Positions 27,196 to 37,132 of a stretch of 64,000 nt of DNA are shown here, in pieces. The first letter of the stretch is position 1, and each line of letters begins with the position of its first letter. The translations under genes were made by a program, and so were the position numbers. This DNA is from CAVTHW01 sp963734625 (GTDB taxonomy: Bacteria > Acidobacteriota > Terriglobia > Bryobacterales > Bryobacteraceae). The stretch covers positions 62,001 to 126,000 of the forward strand of contig CAVTHW010000016.1 of the NCBI GenBank assembly GCA_963734625.1, written 5' to 3'. The notes under the pieces were generated by a model. It was not told the origin of the DNA and searched no databases. It saw only the letters and a program-made list of their open reading frames with translations.

Positions 27196-27862
27196 GTGAC
27201 TCACCCGCCAAAGCCTCCCGGCCTGCCCCAGGACAAAGACGCCTATCTTACTTTCCTCGACGAAATCTATCGCAGTGACGCCTACCATTCGCTTTCGATC
27301 GAGGGATACTCGGTCACGCCCGAGATGATCGAGCGGGTGAGGGTGGATAACTCGAACCCGGACAACAGGGTAATGTGGCGGAGATCATCGACGGCGCCAA
27401 TCCTGCCGGCCTCGTCCGGAACAGCCACCGCGAATGGTATCGCGGGCTCTTCCGGCCCTGCGTGTTGGCCGGTCTGATCGCTCCGGGGGCCCTTGCCGGC
27501 TACCGCAATGACGCAGCCTATCTGCGCATGTCGAGGTGGGTGCCGCCGCGCTGGGAAGCCGTAAGCGATGCGACGCCCTGTTCAATCTACTGGGAAACGA
27601 ACCGGAGCCGGGTGTGCGCGCTGTTCTAGGCCACTGGATGTTCGGCTGCATCCATCCTTATCCCGACGGGAACGGGAGGATAGCCCGTTTCCTGATGAAC
27701 GCCATGCTCGCGTCGGGCGGCTATCCCTTGACGGTCACTCGCATCGAAGACCGAACGCCATATCTCGCTGCGCTGGACAGTGCCAGCATCGATCTCGACG
27801 TAGCTCCGTTCCCGAGTTTCACCGCCGAGCGCATCCGTTGGTCGATGGAGCACGCGGCGTGA
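27196..27862 (+). pseudogene. Fic-family protein, frameshifted and internally deleted
   Basis: Fic enzymes transfer AMP to target proteins. The N-terminal piece from GTG 27196 carries the inhibitory-helix type motif SLSIEGYSVTPEMIERV. A 27-bp region then breaks the gene; a second frame continues GNVAEIIDGANPAGLVR and WYRGLFRPCVLAGLIAPGAL; a third frame carries VRAVLGHWMFGCIHPYPDG and the rest of the catalytic HPYPDGNGR motif, ending ERIRWSMEHAA. The catalytic and inhibitory motifs are intact, but at least two frame changes and a missing segment separate them, so no full-length enzyme is made. Confidence 0.82.
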
Positions 27863-27984
27863 TCGAGAACGGCGAGCGGCGGAAGCATAGAGTGCGCATG
27901 TGTTTCAAAACCGTGACCCCGTTTGGCGGACTTGCCGACCCGACAGCGGCCTTCACGGCGTGTCAGATGTCGGTATTGGTGGGG

Positions 27985-28098
27985 GTCCGGCGTTTTGCCC
28001 AGCAGAACCATCGCGTACAGGTTCTCGGCCACGACGGCCTCCGGAGGATACGCCCGAAGCCGCGGTGCAGCGGCTGGCAGGAGGACGGGAAACGTCAA
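27985..28098 (-). pseudogene. AbiEii remnant
   Basis: A minus-strand stretch reads FPVLLPAAAPRLRAYPPEAV and VAENLYAMVLLGK. It matches residues around 157-190 of the AbiEii protein at 26041 (FPVLLPMDAAMVRAYPPEAV, VAEKFHAMVLLG). Nothing of the rest of the gene is visible, so this is a leftover of a third copy in opposite orientation. Confidence 0.65.
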
Positions 28099-28182
28099 CT
28101 CATCCGGCGGTGGTTCGACCGCACCCGGAGGTCCTCAAGCGCTGCCATGCTTGAGGCTGCTTGCTCAGCTAGCCGGGGAAAG

Positions 28183-31100
28183 CTACTCGATCGCAACTGT
28201 CACTTCGTTGGAAGTGACCACACTTCCGTCAGCTCGCGTGACCTCGACGCGCAGGGGAACATTTGGTCCACTCGGTACCGCGGCTGTCACGGGGACGTCG
28301 ATCTGGTACAGTCCGATCGCCCCGGGCGCGAGGCCGGCGAAATCGGGGGAGACTTCAATGCCACCGAAGAACACCCGGATCACATTCTTTAGCCGAATCA
28401 CGTGGTCCATCGGGGCAGTGGAACCGACTGGGACCAACTCCACAACTTCCCCGAGTCCGTTCGCATAAATGGAGAGAACCTCTCCTGTGCGTGCCGGCCT
28501 ACTGGGAGCATCGTCGGTCTTAGGCATGGCCACTTCGTACGAGCTCGCGATCAGCGCGGCTCCCTGGCCGGACCCGGAGTAGCCCGTAGTGAATAGCGCG
28601 GGTGTCGCCTCGCTCATGACCCCCGCGAAAGGAAGGCTTGTGAATCCGGTTTCGGTCTTCACGGTCACTTGAATTTCAGAGCCGATGGGCAGCCGCGGAC
28701 ATTGGAAATTGATCTGCGATTCTGACATGTACAGGAGGGGGACCGGCGAATCGTTGACCCTCACCTCAACGCCGCCCAGATTGGTGGGCAGCGGGATTTT
28801 CTTGAGCTACAATCGGATCCTGCTCAGTGAAGGCAACGCCGAGCAGGGTCGCCCAACTACCCGGGCTGCAGAAGTCTCTGAACTCGAGATTGGCGGAGTT
28901 CCGGGCCGTAATTATGGCTGCCTTGTCTCGCAGTACTCGAATTAACACCTCCTCAGTTGTAGAATCCCCAGCCCTGCTGATCGCCGTCACGGCCACAGTG
29001 AAGACGCCGGTCTGGGCCGCGTTTGGGGTCCAAGTGAACCGGCCAGTTCTCCTGTCGAAACCGGCGCCTGCGGGCAGCCCTTCTACCGATAGATTCAAAG
29101 GCGATCTCTTGCGGGTCGGTCAACGAGACGCTAAACTCGACGGGAACAGCGACACTCGCTCTCAGGTTCCGCGGGGGCTTGACCTTCCGGGCGGCGAGCA
29201 CAATAGTCAGAGTCTGTTGTACAGATTTGCCCGATAACGAGGCGGTGAGAGTGACTTCCAGGGAGACGTCCGGGTTGCCAGCCCAGGCCAGGAACTTCGT
29301 GCGGTAGGAGCCCGAACTAATCGTCACACTGGCCGGCACTCTTAAGACACCCAGGCTGCTCGACAAGGCCACCGTCGCCGGACTGGTCGCCGCCGTGGTC
29401 AGCGTCACCGTGCAGTTGGCGCTCTTCCCTGCCCCCAGGGTCGCCGGAGTGCAACTCAGCCCCGACAACTGCGCTGGCGCAACCAGGTTCAACGTGAACG
29501 TCTGTGTCGCCCCACTGGCGCTCGCCGAGACGACCGCCGTCTGATCGGTGGTCACCGGCGACACCGTTGCCGTGAACTGGGCGCTGCTGGATCCCGCCGC
29601 CACCGTGAGGCTCGCCGGTTCGGACACATTGGCGTTGTTGTCGGAAAGCGTCACGGCCACTCCGCCCGCCGCTGCGGCCCCGCTCAGCGTCACCGTGCAG
29701 GTGGACGACCCCGGAGCGTTCACACTTGCCGGAGTGCAGGTCAAACTGCTTACGGTTGCGGGTGCACTCAGATTCACTGACGAGGCCCTGGTCTGGCCGT
29801 TCCAACTCGCGGTCACGGTCGCCGTCTGGTCGCTGTTTACGGGCCCCGCCGTCGCGGTGAACGTCCCGCTGCTCGATCCGGTGTCAATCGTCACACTGGC
29901 CGGCACGCTCAAGACACCCAGGCTGCTCGACAAAGCCACCGTCGCCGAACTGGTCGCCGCCTTGGTCAGCGTCACCGTGCAGGTGGCGCTTTGCCCGGCC
30001 CCCAGGGTCCCCGGCGCGCAACTCAGCCCCGACAACTGCGCCGGCGCAACCAGGTTCAACGTGAACGTCTGTGTCACCCCACTGGCGCTCGCCGAGACGA
30101 CCGCCGTCTGATCGGTGGTCACCGGCGACACCGTTGCCGTGAACTGGGCGCTGCTGGATCCCGCCGCCACCGTGAGGCTCGCCGGTTCGGACACATTGGC
30201 ATTGTTGTCGGAAAGCGTCACGGCCACTCCGCCCGCCGCTGCGGCCCCGCTCAGCGTCACCGTGCAGGTGGACGAACCCGGAGCGTTCACACTAGCCGGA
30301 GTGCAGGTCAAACTGCTTACGGTTGCGGGTGCACTCAGATTCACTGACGAGGCCCTGGTCTGGCCGTTCCAACTCGCGGTCACGGTCGCCGTCTGGTCGC
30401 TGTTTACGGGCCCCGCCGTCGCGGTGAACGTCCCGCTGCTCGATCCGGTGTCAATCGTCACACTGGCCGGCACGCTCAAGACACCCAGGCTGCTCGACAA
30501 AGCCACCGTCGCCGAACTGGTCGCCGCCTTGGTCAGCGTCACCGTGCAGGTGGCGCTCTGCCCGGCCCCCAGGGTCCCCGGCGCGCAACTCAGCCCCGAC
30601 AACTGCGCTGGCGCAACCAGGTTCAACGTGAACGTCTGTGTCGCCCCACTGGCGCTCGCCGAGACGACCGCCGTCTGATCGGTGGTCACCGGCGACACCG
30701 TTGCCGTGAACTGGGCGCTGCTGGATCCCGCCGCTACCGTGAGGCTCGCCGGTTCGGACACATTGGCGTTGTTGTCGGAAAGCGTCACGGCCACTCCGCC
30801 CGCCGCTGCGGCCCCGCTTAGCGTCACCGTGCAGGTGGACGACCCCGGAGCGTTCACCACTCCGCCCGCCGCTGCGGCCCCGCTCAGCGTCACCGTGCAG
30901 GTGGACGACCCCGGAGCGTTCACACTTGCCGGAGTGCAGGTCAAACTGCTCACGGTTGCGGGTGCACTCAGATTCACTGACGAGGCCCTGGTCTGGCCGT
31001 TCCAACTCGCGGTCACGGTCGCCGTCTGGTCGCTGTTTACGGGCCCCGCCGTCGCGGTGAACGTCCCGCTGCTCGATCCGGTGTCAATCGTCACACTGGC

Positions 31101-32057
31101 CGGCACGCTCAAGACACCCAGGCTGCTCGACAAAGCCACCGTCGCCGAACTGGTCGCCGCCTTGGTCAGCGTCACCGTGCAGGTGGCGCTCTGCCCTGCC
31201 CCCAGGGTCCCCGGCGCGCAACTCAGCCCCGACAACTGCGCTGGCGCAACCAGGTTCAACGTGAACGTCTGTGTCGCCCCACTGGCGCTCGCCGAGACGA
31301 CCGCCGTCTGATCGGTGGTCACCGGCGACACCGTTGCCGTGAACTGGGCGCTGCTGGATCCCGCCGCCACCGTGAGGCTCGCCGGTTCGGACACATTGGC
31401 GTTGTTGCCGGAAAGCGTCACGGCCACTCCGCCCGCCGCTGCGGCCCCGCTCAGCGTCACCGTGCAGGTGGACGACCCCGGAGCGTTCACACTTGCCGGA
31501 GTGCACGACAGACTGCTCAAGGTCACAGGGGGCTGATACTGGTTGACGGTGATTGTCCCTCCGGTGCCTGAAGCGGGAATCGAGTCTCCTGCGCCAGTTG
31601 TTGCATAGAGGCTGCTAAGCATCACCGGCACGCTGGTGCTGGTGGCACCGGCCGCGATTGTGAAGGCAGCCGTGGCCACCTCGCCGCTCCCAATTGTCGT
31701 GGTGTTGAACCCAAAAACCAAGCATGTGGTGGAGCCGCTTCCGGTCACACACTGCAAACTCTTGCCTGATGCGGAGGCCGCCGAGCCTATCGTCATCGCG
31801 ACGCTGGCTATGTCCACCGGGTACCCAATTGTCCACTGCAGACCGGCCGGCTGGGCGCCGCCGGTCGCCAGCGAGGACAGGCTCAGCGTCACCGTCGAAC
31901 CGGGTGTGCCCGTTCCGGAACTGAGCTGCAACGAGAGCTGTTGTCCGCTAGCCTGGCTCGTCATCAGGCTGGCAAGGACGGCGAGAACTGCGACACGCAC
32001 AAACCCGCTCAGCAAGGGACGGAGGTTCTCTTGAGGATCGGGATGTGAACGGGTCAT
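28183..32057 (-). CDS. Large secreted cohesin-like/Ig-repeat protein with Solibacter C-terminal domain, two frameshifts
   Basis: About 1,290 codons. From ATG 32057 a signal peptide (VAVLAVLASLMTSQASGQQ) leads into a cohesin-like domain (LSLQLSSGTGTPGSTVTLSL to VPVMLSSLYATTGAGDSIPA). Then come alternating Ig-like repeats of about 95 residues (SSLTCTPASVNAPGSSTC type and LSGLSCAPGTLGAGQSATC type). A cadherin-like piece and the TIGR03437 domain (ITARNSANLEFRDFCSPGSW, SIYANGLGEV, NVPLRVEVTRADGS) close it. One-base shifts near 29096 and near 28800 interrupt the C-terminal third. Almost surely exported to the surface; function unknown. Paralogues lie at 44491 and 48665. Confidence 0.8.
29548..31531 (-). 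repeat. 567-bp tandem repeat array inside the Ig-repeat gene
   Basis: Units recur with a 567-bp period (for example the same sequence begins at 29548, 30115 and 30682), then 633 bp to the next at 31315. The extra 66 bp is a local duplication near 30790-30920 that repeats the segment APGSSTCTVTLSGAAAAGGV. Units are nearly identical at the DNA level, so amplification is recent. Each unit codes two Ig-like domains. Confidence 0.9.
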
Positions 32058-32389
32058 AACATATGTCCTTGTTCTGCACGGGAACCCGTCCATGAGAGGC
32101 AGCCTCTTCATATGGGCCTGTACCCTGGCGCGAACCACCACTTAGGTGTCCTTCTAGGGGCGTTGCCCCGCAGCCGGCCTGGATTCGAAATACGCATGGC
32201 CTGTGCATCTTCTCGGAGGAACCTCGTGGGCTTCTATCGGTCTTCTCATTAAGTAGCCGGGGCGGTTTACCTGTAGTTGTTACTCGTGCCTCGCTAAGGG
32301 GGACCTTCCGCTTGATGACTAATTAGCCCGGTTCGGAACTTCGGTGATGTATCCCGGGGGCTGTTGAATCCGCAGCGCGCGGCGCTCCG

Positions 32390-32620
32390 GGGATTGCAGA
32401 GCCGGGGAGGGGGGAGCGGGCAGACGGCGGGCACGGAATTCCGCGAACACTCACGGAAACGGTTCGGACAAGTCGCGGCCGCAGTGTCCTTGGGATCGCC
32501 GTCTCCAATAGAGTCGAGACCCGGCGCGATGCCAGCCGATCACGGTCTCGGACTTCACGACGACGAAGACATTGGCCTACCGGGACCACACACGGTGCAG
32601 GGTCGTCCAGCACGGCCGGT
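32390..32620 (-). pseudogene. Integrase-core transposase remnant
   Basis: The minus strand reads NVFVVVKSETVIGWHRAG and SRLYWRRRSQG before a stop, matching the region just before the catalytic domain of integrase-type transposases (consensus like VVVKPETVIGWHR.GFRLYW). No catalytic DDE part is left. About 285 bp of this region is repeated at 44118-44405 in the same orientation. Confidence 0.5.
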
Positions 32621-32664
32621 CCAACTGATTCAACCGCGGGCGCGGCCGCTTCCGCTTGAGTACA

Positions 32665-32930
32665 GAGCCCTTGGCAGGGCGGCTGGGCGCCTCTGGCGCA
32701 GCGGCCCTGCTGCATTACGAGCGGTAACGCGGTCAATCGCGTGTTACTGCACAGAGCCCTTGGCAGGGCGGCTGTGCGCCTCTGGCGCAGCGGCCCTGCT
32801 GCATTACGAGCGGTAACGCGGTCAATCGCGTGTTACTGGAGAGCCCTTGGCAGGGCGGCTGTGCGCCTCTGGCGCAGCGGCCCTGCTCGATTACGAGCGG
32901 CAACACGGTCAATCGCGTGTTACTGGAGAG
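32665..32930 (+). repeat. Three tandem 87-89-bp palindromic repeats
   Basis: Units begin at 32665, 32754 and 32841. Each holds an imperfect hairpin (GCAGGGC ... GTGCGCC TCT GGCGCAG ... GCCCTGC) and a second one around GTAACGCG/CGCGTGTTAC. A single inverted copy lies at 38422-38514. This resembles a REP-type mobile palindrome. The flanks (32058-32389 and 32931-33195) show no supported gene. Confidence 0.75.
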
Positions 32931-33195
32931 ATCTGCTGCCGCAGGGCGAGGATCTCAATTGCCGTGTCATGTCGACTGCGGGAAAAGACTCGGAGCGTGC
33001 CGGGGAGTGCAAGGGTGAATTCGACCATGAACACACGCTCGTATCATGCCGTAACGTTGCCTCGGCCGGCCAAAGGCCTCGGACCGCACGCCGCTGATTC
33101 CAATATGTGATGCCAGCGGATGGCTTCGGCGGAGTGCCAGCACGCTGCCTGACGACATCCGTGCATTCGGCAATGCGGAACAGAGCGCCTCGCGC

Positions 33196-33894
33196 TCAGA
33201 GCGGGACGAGCACAAACTCCAGAGAGGCGGGCACACGCGTGATACCATTTGCGGCAAACATGGTGATCGGGTTGGCGAAGGATCCGTAGATCCGGCCTCT
33301 TCCCTGAGGCCACGGATCGTGGATGCGGAACATCGTACCATCTCCACTCCCATCGCCGTCACTATACACGCCACTCAGAACCACGGCGTGGGCCCAATCT
33401 GACCCGCCGGCACTAATCCACACCGGGGTCCGCTGAACCAGACTGATCATCTCCTTTACACCGGGAGAATGGTTAAGCATCTGCCAACCGAGACTACCAG
33501 CAAATGCTCGATGTGCTTCCATGGTGCCGAGTAGGCCTCCGTCCAGACCGAGGTTCGCTCCGCCAAGGCCAACGCTCTGATTCCCCAGGATCATGGTAGC
33601 TGCCGCAGACCAGCAGCTGGTGCCGCTTGGCTGACCGGACAAGGTGACGTGAATGTGTTCTTTCTCAGTACGAAGGCCTAGCACATTCCAAGATTGACTC
33701 CCCGCGACCCCATCGACGAGAAGAGGTCTGTGGCGACCCTGGAAGGCGCGGAGAGCAGCTTCTGTCCGCGGCCCGAAAATCCCATCGACTTGCAGCAATA
33801 CACCACCGGTCCGGTCGCTCGTTGCCGCTCTGTTCAGAAGACGCTGCAAGAACCTAACTTCGAAACCCCGACTCCCGTGACGCAAGATTCTCAT
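33196..33894 (-). CDS. Papain-like cysteine protease with peptidoglycan-binding domain
   Basis: 232 residues from ATG 33894 with GAGGAG upstream. Residues 5-75 form a PG_binding_1 domain (GFEVRFLQRLL, VDGIFGPRTEAALRAFQ, LVDGVAGSQSWNVLG). The rest is a C39/AvrRpt2-like papain fold: catalytic Cys94 in GTSCWSAAATMIL, His169 in DWAHAVVLSGVY, and a third-site Asp193 in RIHDPWPQGRGRIYG. No signal peptide is evident, which is odd for a wall-binding enzyme; it could be released by lysis or exported by another route. It stands alone. Target unknown. Confidence 0.8.
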   Translation of the reverse strand: MRILRHGSRGFEVRFLQRLLNRAATSDRTGGVLLQVDGIFGPRTEAALRAFQGRHRPLLVDGVAGSQSWNVLGLRTEKEHIHVTLSGQPSGTSCWSAAATMILGNQSVGLGGANLGLDGGLLGTMEAHRAFAGSLGWQMLNHSPGVKEMISLVQRTPVWISAGGSDWAHAVVLSGVYSDGDGSGDGTMFRIHDPWPQGRGRIYGSFANPITMFAANGITRVPASLEFVLVPL

Positions 33895-34022
33895 TCGCGC
33901 CTCCTCAGTTCAATGGGGGAGCACGTCACGATGAATCGACAAACCTCATCTCCATTCGTTGTCATAGCACCACTCCTTCTCCTAGCCGTGTAGTTACGGC
34001 TCTCTCTGCCAACCGCGGCTAC

Positions 34023-36083
34023 TCAGAAGCTGGCGGGCATCGATTGCGAACTCCCTTCTATGTTGACCAGGGTGACCGAGGCAGAGGCAATGGCGTTGAT
34101 GTCTCCCTGAACCGTAAAGGGCTGCGTGTACAAGAACTGGCTGCCGAATTGGGGCGACGAATTCCCGGCGTACCAGGTGGTGAAAGCGCTGTCCACGGGG
34201 ACGGTCAACTGGGTGGTCAGCAAGTTGGCGCCGGTTGCGGAAGTGAAGGTGAAGGCAGCCTGCGTGACCTGCCGCGGCGTCGAGTAGCCGGTCACGAGGA
34301 TGTTGAACCCGCCGGTGACCTTCACCACTTGAACGGAGATGATCTTCGGCGCTGCCCGGGCGATGGTCACGGACCTCACAGGCGCCGGCGTGGGTGTGAT
34401 GTTCTGGCCGCCGGCTGAATAACTGAGCGTCAGGTCGATCTGGCCCGCCACGGTCCCCGCCTGTATAGATGGCAGCGCGGTCGGGAAGGCCCTTGTCTGG
34501 CCTGCGGCGATGGTGAAGTTCATCGTCCTGCCCCCAGCCGAGAACTGGATCGCGGGATCGTTTGCCGCGTTCACCGCGTTCGGGGTAAAGGTCAGTGTGA
34601 TTGTGCCGGTGATGGGCACGGCATAGGCCGCACCGAGTTGCACGTCGAAGGTGGGCTGCTGGGCCGGAGTCGCGGTGTCGGTCAACCCAGTGACGGAGAG
34701 TGTAGGCACCGTCACGGTGAGGCTGAACGCCTTGGTCGTGGACGAGCCCGACGTATCGGCCACGCGCACCGTGAAGTCAGATGTACCACCCTGTGTCGGT
34801 GTGCCGCTCAGGACTCCAGCACTAAAGGTCAGGCCCGGCGGCGGAGTACCCGATGAGATGGACCACGTATACGGGGAGGTCCCGCCCACAACTGCGAGCG
34901 TCTGCGAATAGGACGTACCCGCCGTCGCGGTGGGAAGCGGCGAGTTGGTTGTGATCGTGAGCACTGCCTGGTTGACTGTCCAGCCAAGACCTTTCGAGGC
35001 GGACGCCCCGGCACTGTCGTTGACGGAAACCTGGAATGTACCTGAGCCCGGCACGGTGGGGGTCCCGCTTATGACGCCGGTAGCGGAATTGAGGGTCAAT
35101 CCTGCTGGCAGAAGCCCTGAGACACGCATCCAGTTGACGTAAGGTGGTGTGCCCCCCGTCGCGGCTAGCGTCTGGGAATAGGCCACGCCCACCGTGCCGG
35201 CCGGCAGGGAGGACTCAGTGGAGATGGCGAGGGCGGAAATCACGGTGAGCGTATACTCTCTCTCTTCCGCTGCCGGATAGCTGTCGCTAACCTTGAACGT
35301 GAAGGTGGACGTTCCGAGAACCTTGGGCGTGCCGCTGATGATGAAGTCCGCAGGGTTGAGAGTCAAGCCAGACGGCAGCAATCCCGCGCTGATGGAAGCC
35401 TCATAGGGAGGCTTTCCTTCGGTGACCGAGATCAGTTGAGAGTAAGGGACCCCGATTGTGGCATTTGGAAGGGGGGTGACGGTGTTGATCCTAAGCCGCG
35501 GGTAGACATTGATGGTGAATTCTGGATCGACGAACTGCTGCCCTAGGCTATCGGTATACATGGGGGTGTACGAGTAAGATCCCGCCACCGTGGGTGTCCC
35601 GGTGATGCGGCCTGTGGTGATGCCGAGTTGCGTCCCGGGAGGGATTTGGCCGCCGATAATACTCCAGGTAAATGGCCCGGTTCCCCCATACGTGAACATC
35701 GTCAGGTTGAACGGTTGTCCAACCTCTGCGGAAAAGAACGTACTTCCCGATGGGGAGATGTTAAGTGTGAAGCTCTTCGAAGCCGTCGCGTTGACCGAGT
35801 CCCTGACCTGCACGACAAAGCTGTACGAGCCGGCGGCTTGCGGGGTGCCACTGATCACTCCGTTATCGGCGCCGAGCGTCAGGCCCGGCGGCGGAGTACT
35901 CGATGAGATGGACCACGTGTACGGTGAGGCCCCGCCCACAACCGCGAGCGTTTGGTAGTAGGGTCCGTAGATCCAGCCATTGGGCAGCGGCGAAGTCGTG
36001 GCAATAGTAAGTGGCACCTGGGCCGCGGCGAGAGATGCAAGCAGCAGCCATGATCCCACCAGGAGAAGGCGCGAGGAACTCAT
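34023..36083 (-). CDS. Secreted protein with tandem putative-Ig (He_PIG) domains
   Basis: 686 residues with a signal peptide (LLLVGSWLLLASLAAAQ). Five repeats of about 85-90 residues share the He_PIG pattern: G.YSQTLAVVGG, SPYTWSISSGTPPPGL, then GVLSGTP and FTVRVADTSG. A different C-terminal half (about 460-686) has beta-rich segments such as GTITLTFTPNAVNA and ends SSQSMPASF. The ATG overlaps the stop of the upstream propeller gene (4 nt). A surface adhesin or structural role is inferred from architecture only. Confidence 0.78.
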   Translation of the reverse strand: MSSSRLLLVGSWLLLASLAAAQVPLTIATTSPLPNGWIYGPYYQTLAVVGGASPYTWSISSSTPPPGLTLGADNGVISGTPQAAGSYSFVVQVRDSVNATASKSFTLNISPSGSTFFSAEVGQPFNLTMFTYGGTGPFTWSIIGGQIPPGTQLGITTGRITGTPTVAGSYSYTPMYTDSLGQQFVDPEFTINVYPRLRINTVTPLPNATIGVPYSQLISVTEGKPPYEASISAGLLPSGLTLNPADFIISGTPKVLGTSTFTFKVSDSYPAAEEREYTLTVISALAISTESSLPAGTVGVAYSQTLAATGGTPPYVNWMRVSGLLPAGLTLNSATGVISGTPTVPGSGTFQVSVNDSAGASASKGLGWTVNQAVLTITTNSPLPTATAGTSYSQTLAVVGGTSPYTWSISSGTPPPGLTFSAGVLSGTPTQGGTSDFTVRVADTSGSSTTKAFSLTVTVPTLSVTGLTDTATPAQQPTFDVQLGAAYAVPITGTITLTFTPNAVNAANDPAIQFSAGGRTMNFTIAAGQTRAFPTALPSIQAGTVAGQIDLTLSYSAGGQNITPTPAPVRSVTIARAAPKIISVQVVKVTGGFNILVTGYSTPRQVTQAAFTFTSATGANLLTTQLTVPVDSAFTTWYAGNSSPQFGSQFLYTQPFTVQGDINAIASASVTLVNIEGSSQSMPASF

Positions 36084-37114
36084 CGCTCACCTCCCCTGCG
36101 AACCGGAAGCGGCAAGCGCGCAGGCCGGCGCGGGGTTGGCGCCTGGTTCGGTACGAACACGAGACGCGGAGGCGAATCGCCGGCATCAAGCAGCCAGAGG
36201 GGAGCCTCCCCAGGTTCGCTGAGCCGGAAGGCCGCGCTACCGGCGAGGCGCTCCAAGCCGGTCAGCTTGCAGTTGCACGGCAGAGTCACGGGGCTCTCCC
36301 CAGCCAGACTCAAGGTGACAACGCCAGCCGGCTCCGCGTTCGCAACCAGCACTCGGCGGTTGTCTCCTGTGACAGCCACCGCGACCGGCTGCGAGACGCC
36401 CTGCGAGGCATCCGCAATCTGGGTGATCTGTGCTGCGCCCTTCGGATCGCGCACAGTCATGACGCGGTTCAACACTCCATCTGCCACGACTGCATCCAGG
36501 CTGTTCACAAAGAATGCCAAGCTAGGCGAACCGTCGACGGCACACAAGTGCCTGGGCCCAATGTCTGGCGTCAGCAAGATGACTTGCTCACCGCCGGCCG
36601 CCAAAACCGCGACGCCTCCGTCGCTCACAGCCAAGGCGACCAGGCCGCCGGCCAGGTCGGGCAGCTCGATGGTCCAAGAGACACTCGGCGAGCCGGGCAG
36701 ACCGGCGACTACCATCACCGTGCGTGAGTCGGTGTAGTAGAAGGCGGCTGTATCCCCCGAGGGGCTGGTCACAATCCGGTCCGGTCCGGGTGGAAGATCG
36801 AGCAAACTCGCGTCAAGCAGCCGGCCGAGGTCCTTCAGAAGCGCAGGCCGCGCGCCACTCCGAGTACGCGCCAGGGCGTAATCCCGCTGGGGGGAGAACA
36901 CCACTTTGTCGAAACCGGCAAGGGAAAAGGCCGGACCACCGAGAGTCGCCGCCCCGGGAATGCCGAGAATCGGGCGAACCGCCGCCGAATCATCCAGCAC
37001 GAAGCCCATCACCGGACCGCGGACCGGCTGCCAGTCTTGGGCCAGCACAGGATAGACAGGGAGCCCGAGGACTGCGAGACACCCGCCATATCGAAAGATC
37101 TTCGCCATGATCAT
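36080..37114 (-). CDS. Exported beta-propeller-like protein
   Basis: 344 residues from ATG 37114, preceded by GGGAGGAAT. The signal peptide is FRYGGCLAVLGLPVYPVLAQ. The remainder is a run of short beta repeats (KVVFSPQRDYALAR, RIVTSPSGDTAAFYY, VALAVSDGGVAVLAAG, AVAVTGDNRRVLVANA) that resemble WD/YVTN propeller blades. Second gene of the three-gene operon 37801-34023. Function unknown. Confidence 0.68.
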   Translation of the reverse strand: MIMAKIFRYGGCLAVLGLPVYPVLAQDWQPVRGPVMGFVLDDSAAVRPILGIPGAATLGGPAFSLAGFDKVVFSPQRDYALARTRSGARPALLKDLGRLLDASLLDLPPGPDRIVTSPSGDTAAFYYTDSRTVMVVAGLPGSPSVSWTIELPDLAGGLVALAVSDGGVAVLAAGGEQVILLTPDIGPRHLCAVDGSPSLAFFVNSLDAVVADGVLNRVMTVRDPKGAAQITQIADASQGVSQPVAVAVTGDNRRVLVANAEPAGVVTLSLAGESPVTLPCNCKLTGLERLAGSAAFRLSEPGEAPLWLLDAGDSPPRLVFVPNQAPTPRRPARLPLPVRRGGER

Positions 37115-37132
37115 GGTATTCCTCCCAGGGGG

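Noticed and set aside
28953..31536. Tandem repeats in the 29-31 kb region as a CRISPR array or satellite
   Set aside because: Units are 567 bp, contiguous and protein-coding in one frame; there are no short repeats with unique spacers.
29548..31536. Long plus-strand open frames in the repeat arrays (29548-30111, 30115-30678, 30682-31311 and the ones near 46-47 kb)
   Set aside because: They are antisense shadows of the Ig-repeat genes; the minus strand has the signal peptides, Ig patterns and the TIGR03437 end.
32058..32360. A c-di-GMP riboswitch in the leader of the large Ig-repeat gene
   Set aside because: I looked for the conserved core of GEMM-type aptamers on the minus strand and did not find it; only a long untranslated stretch is evident.
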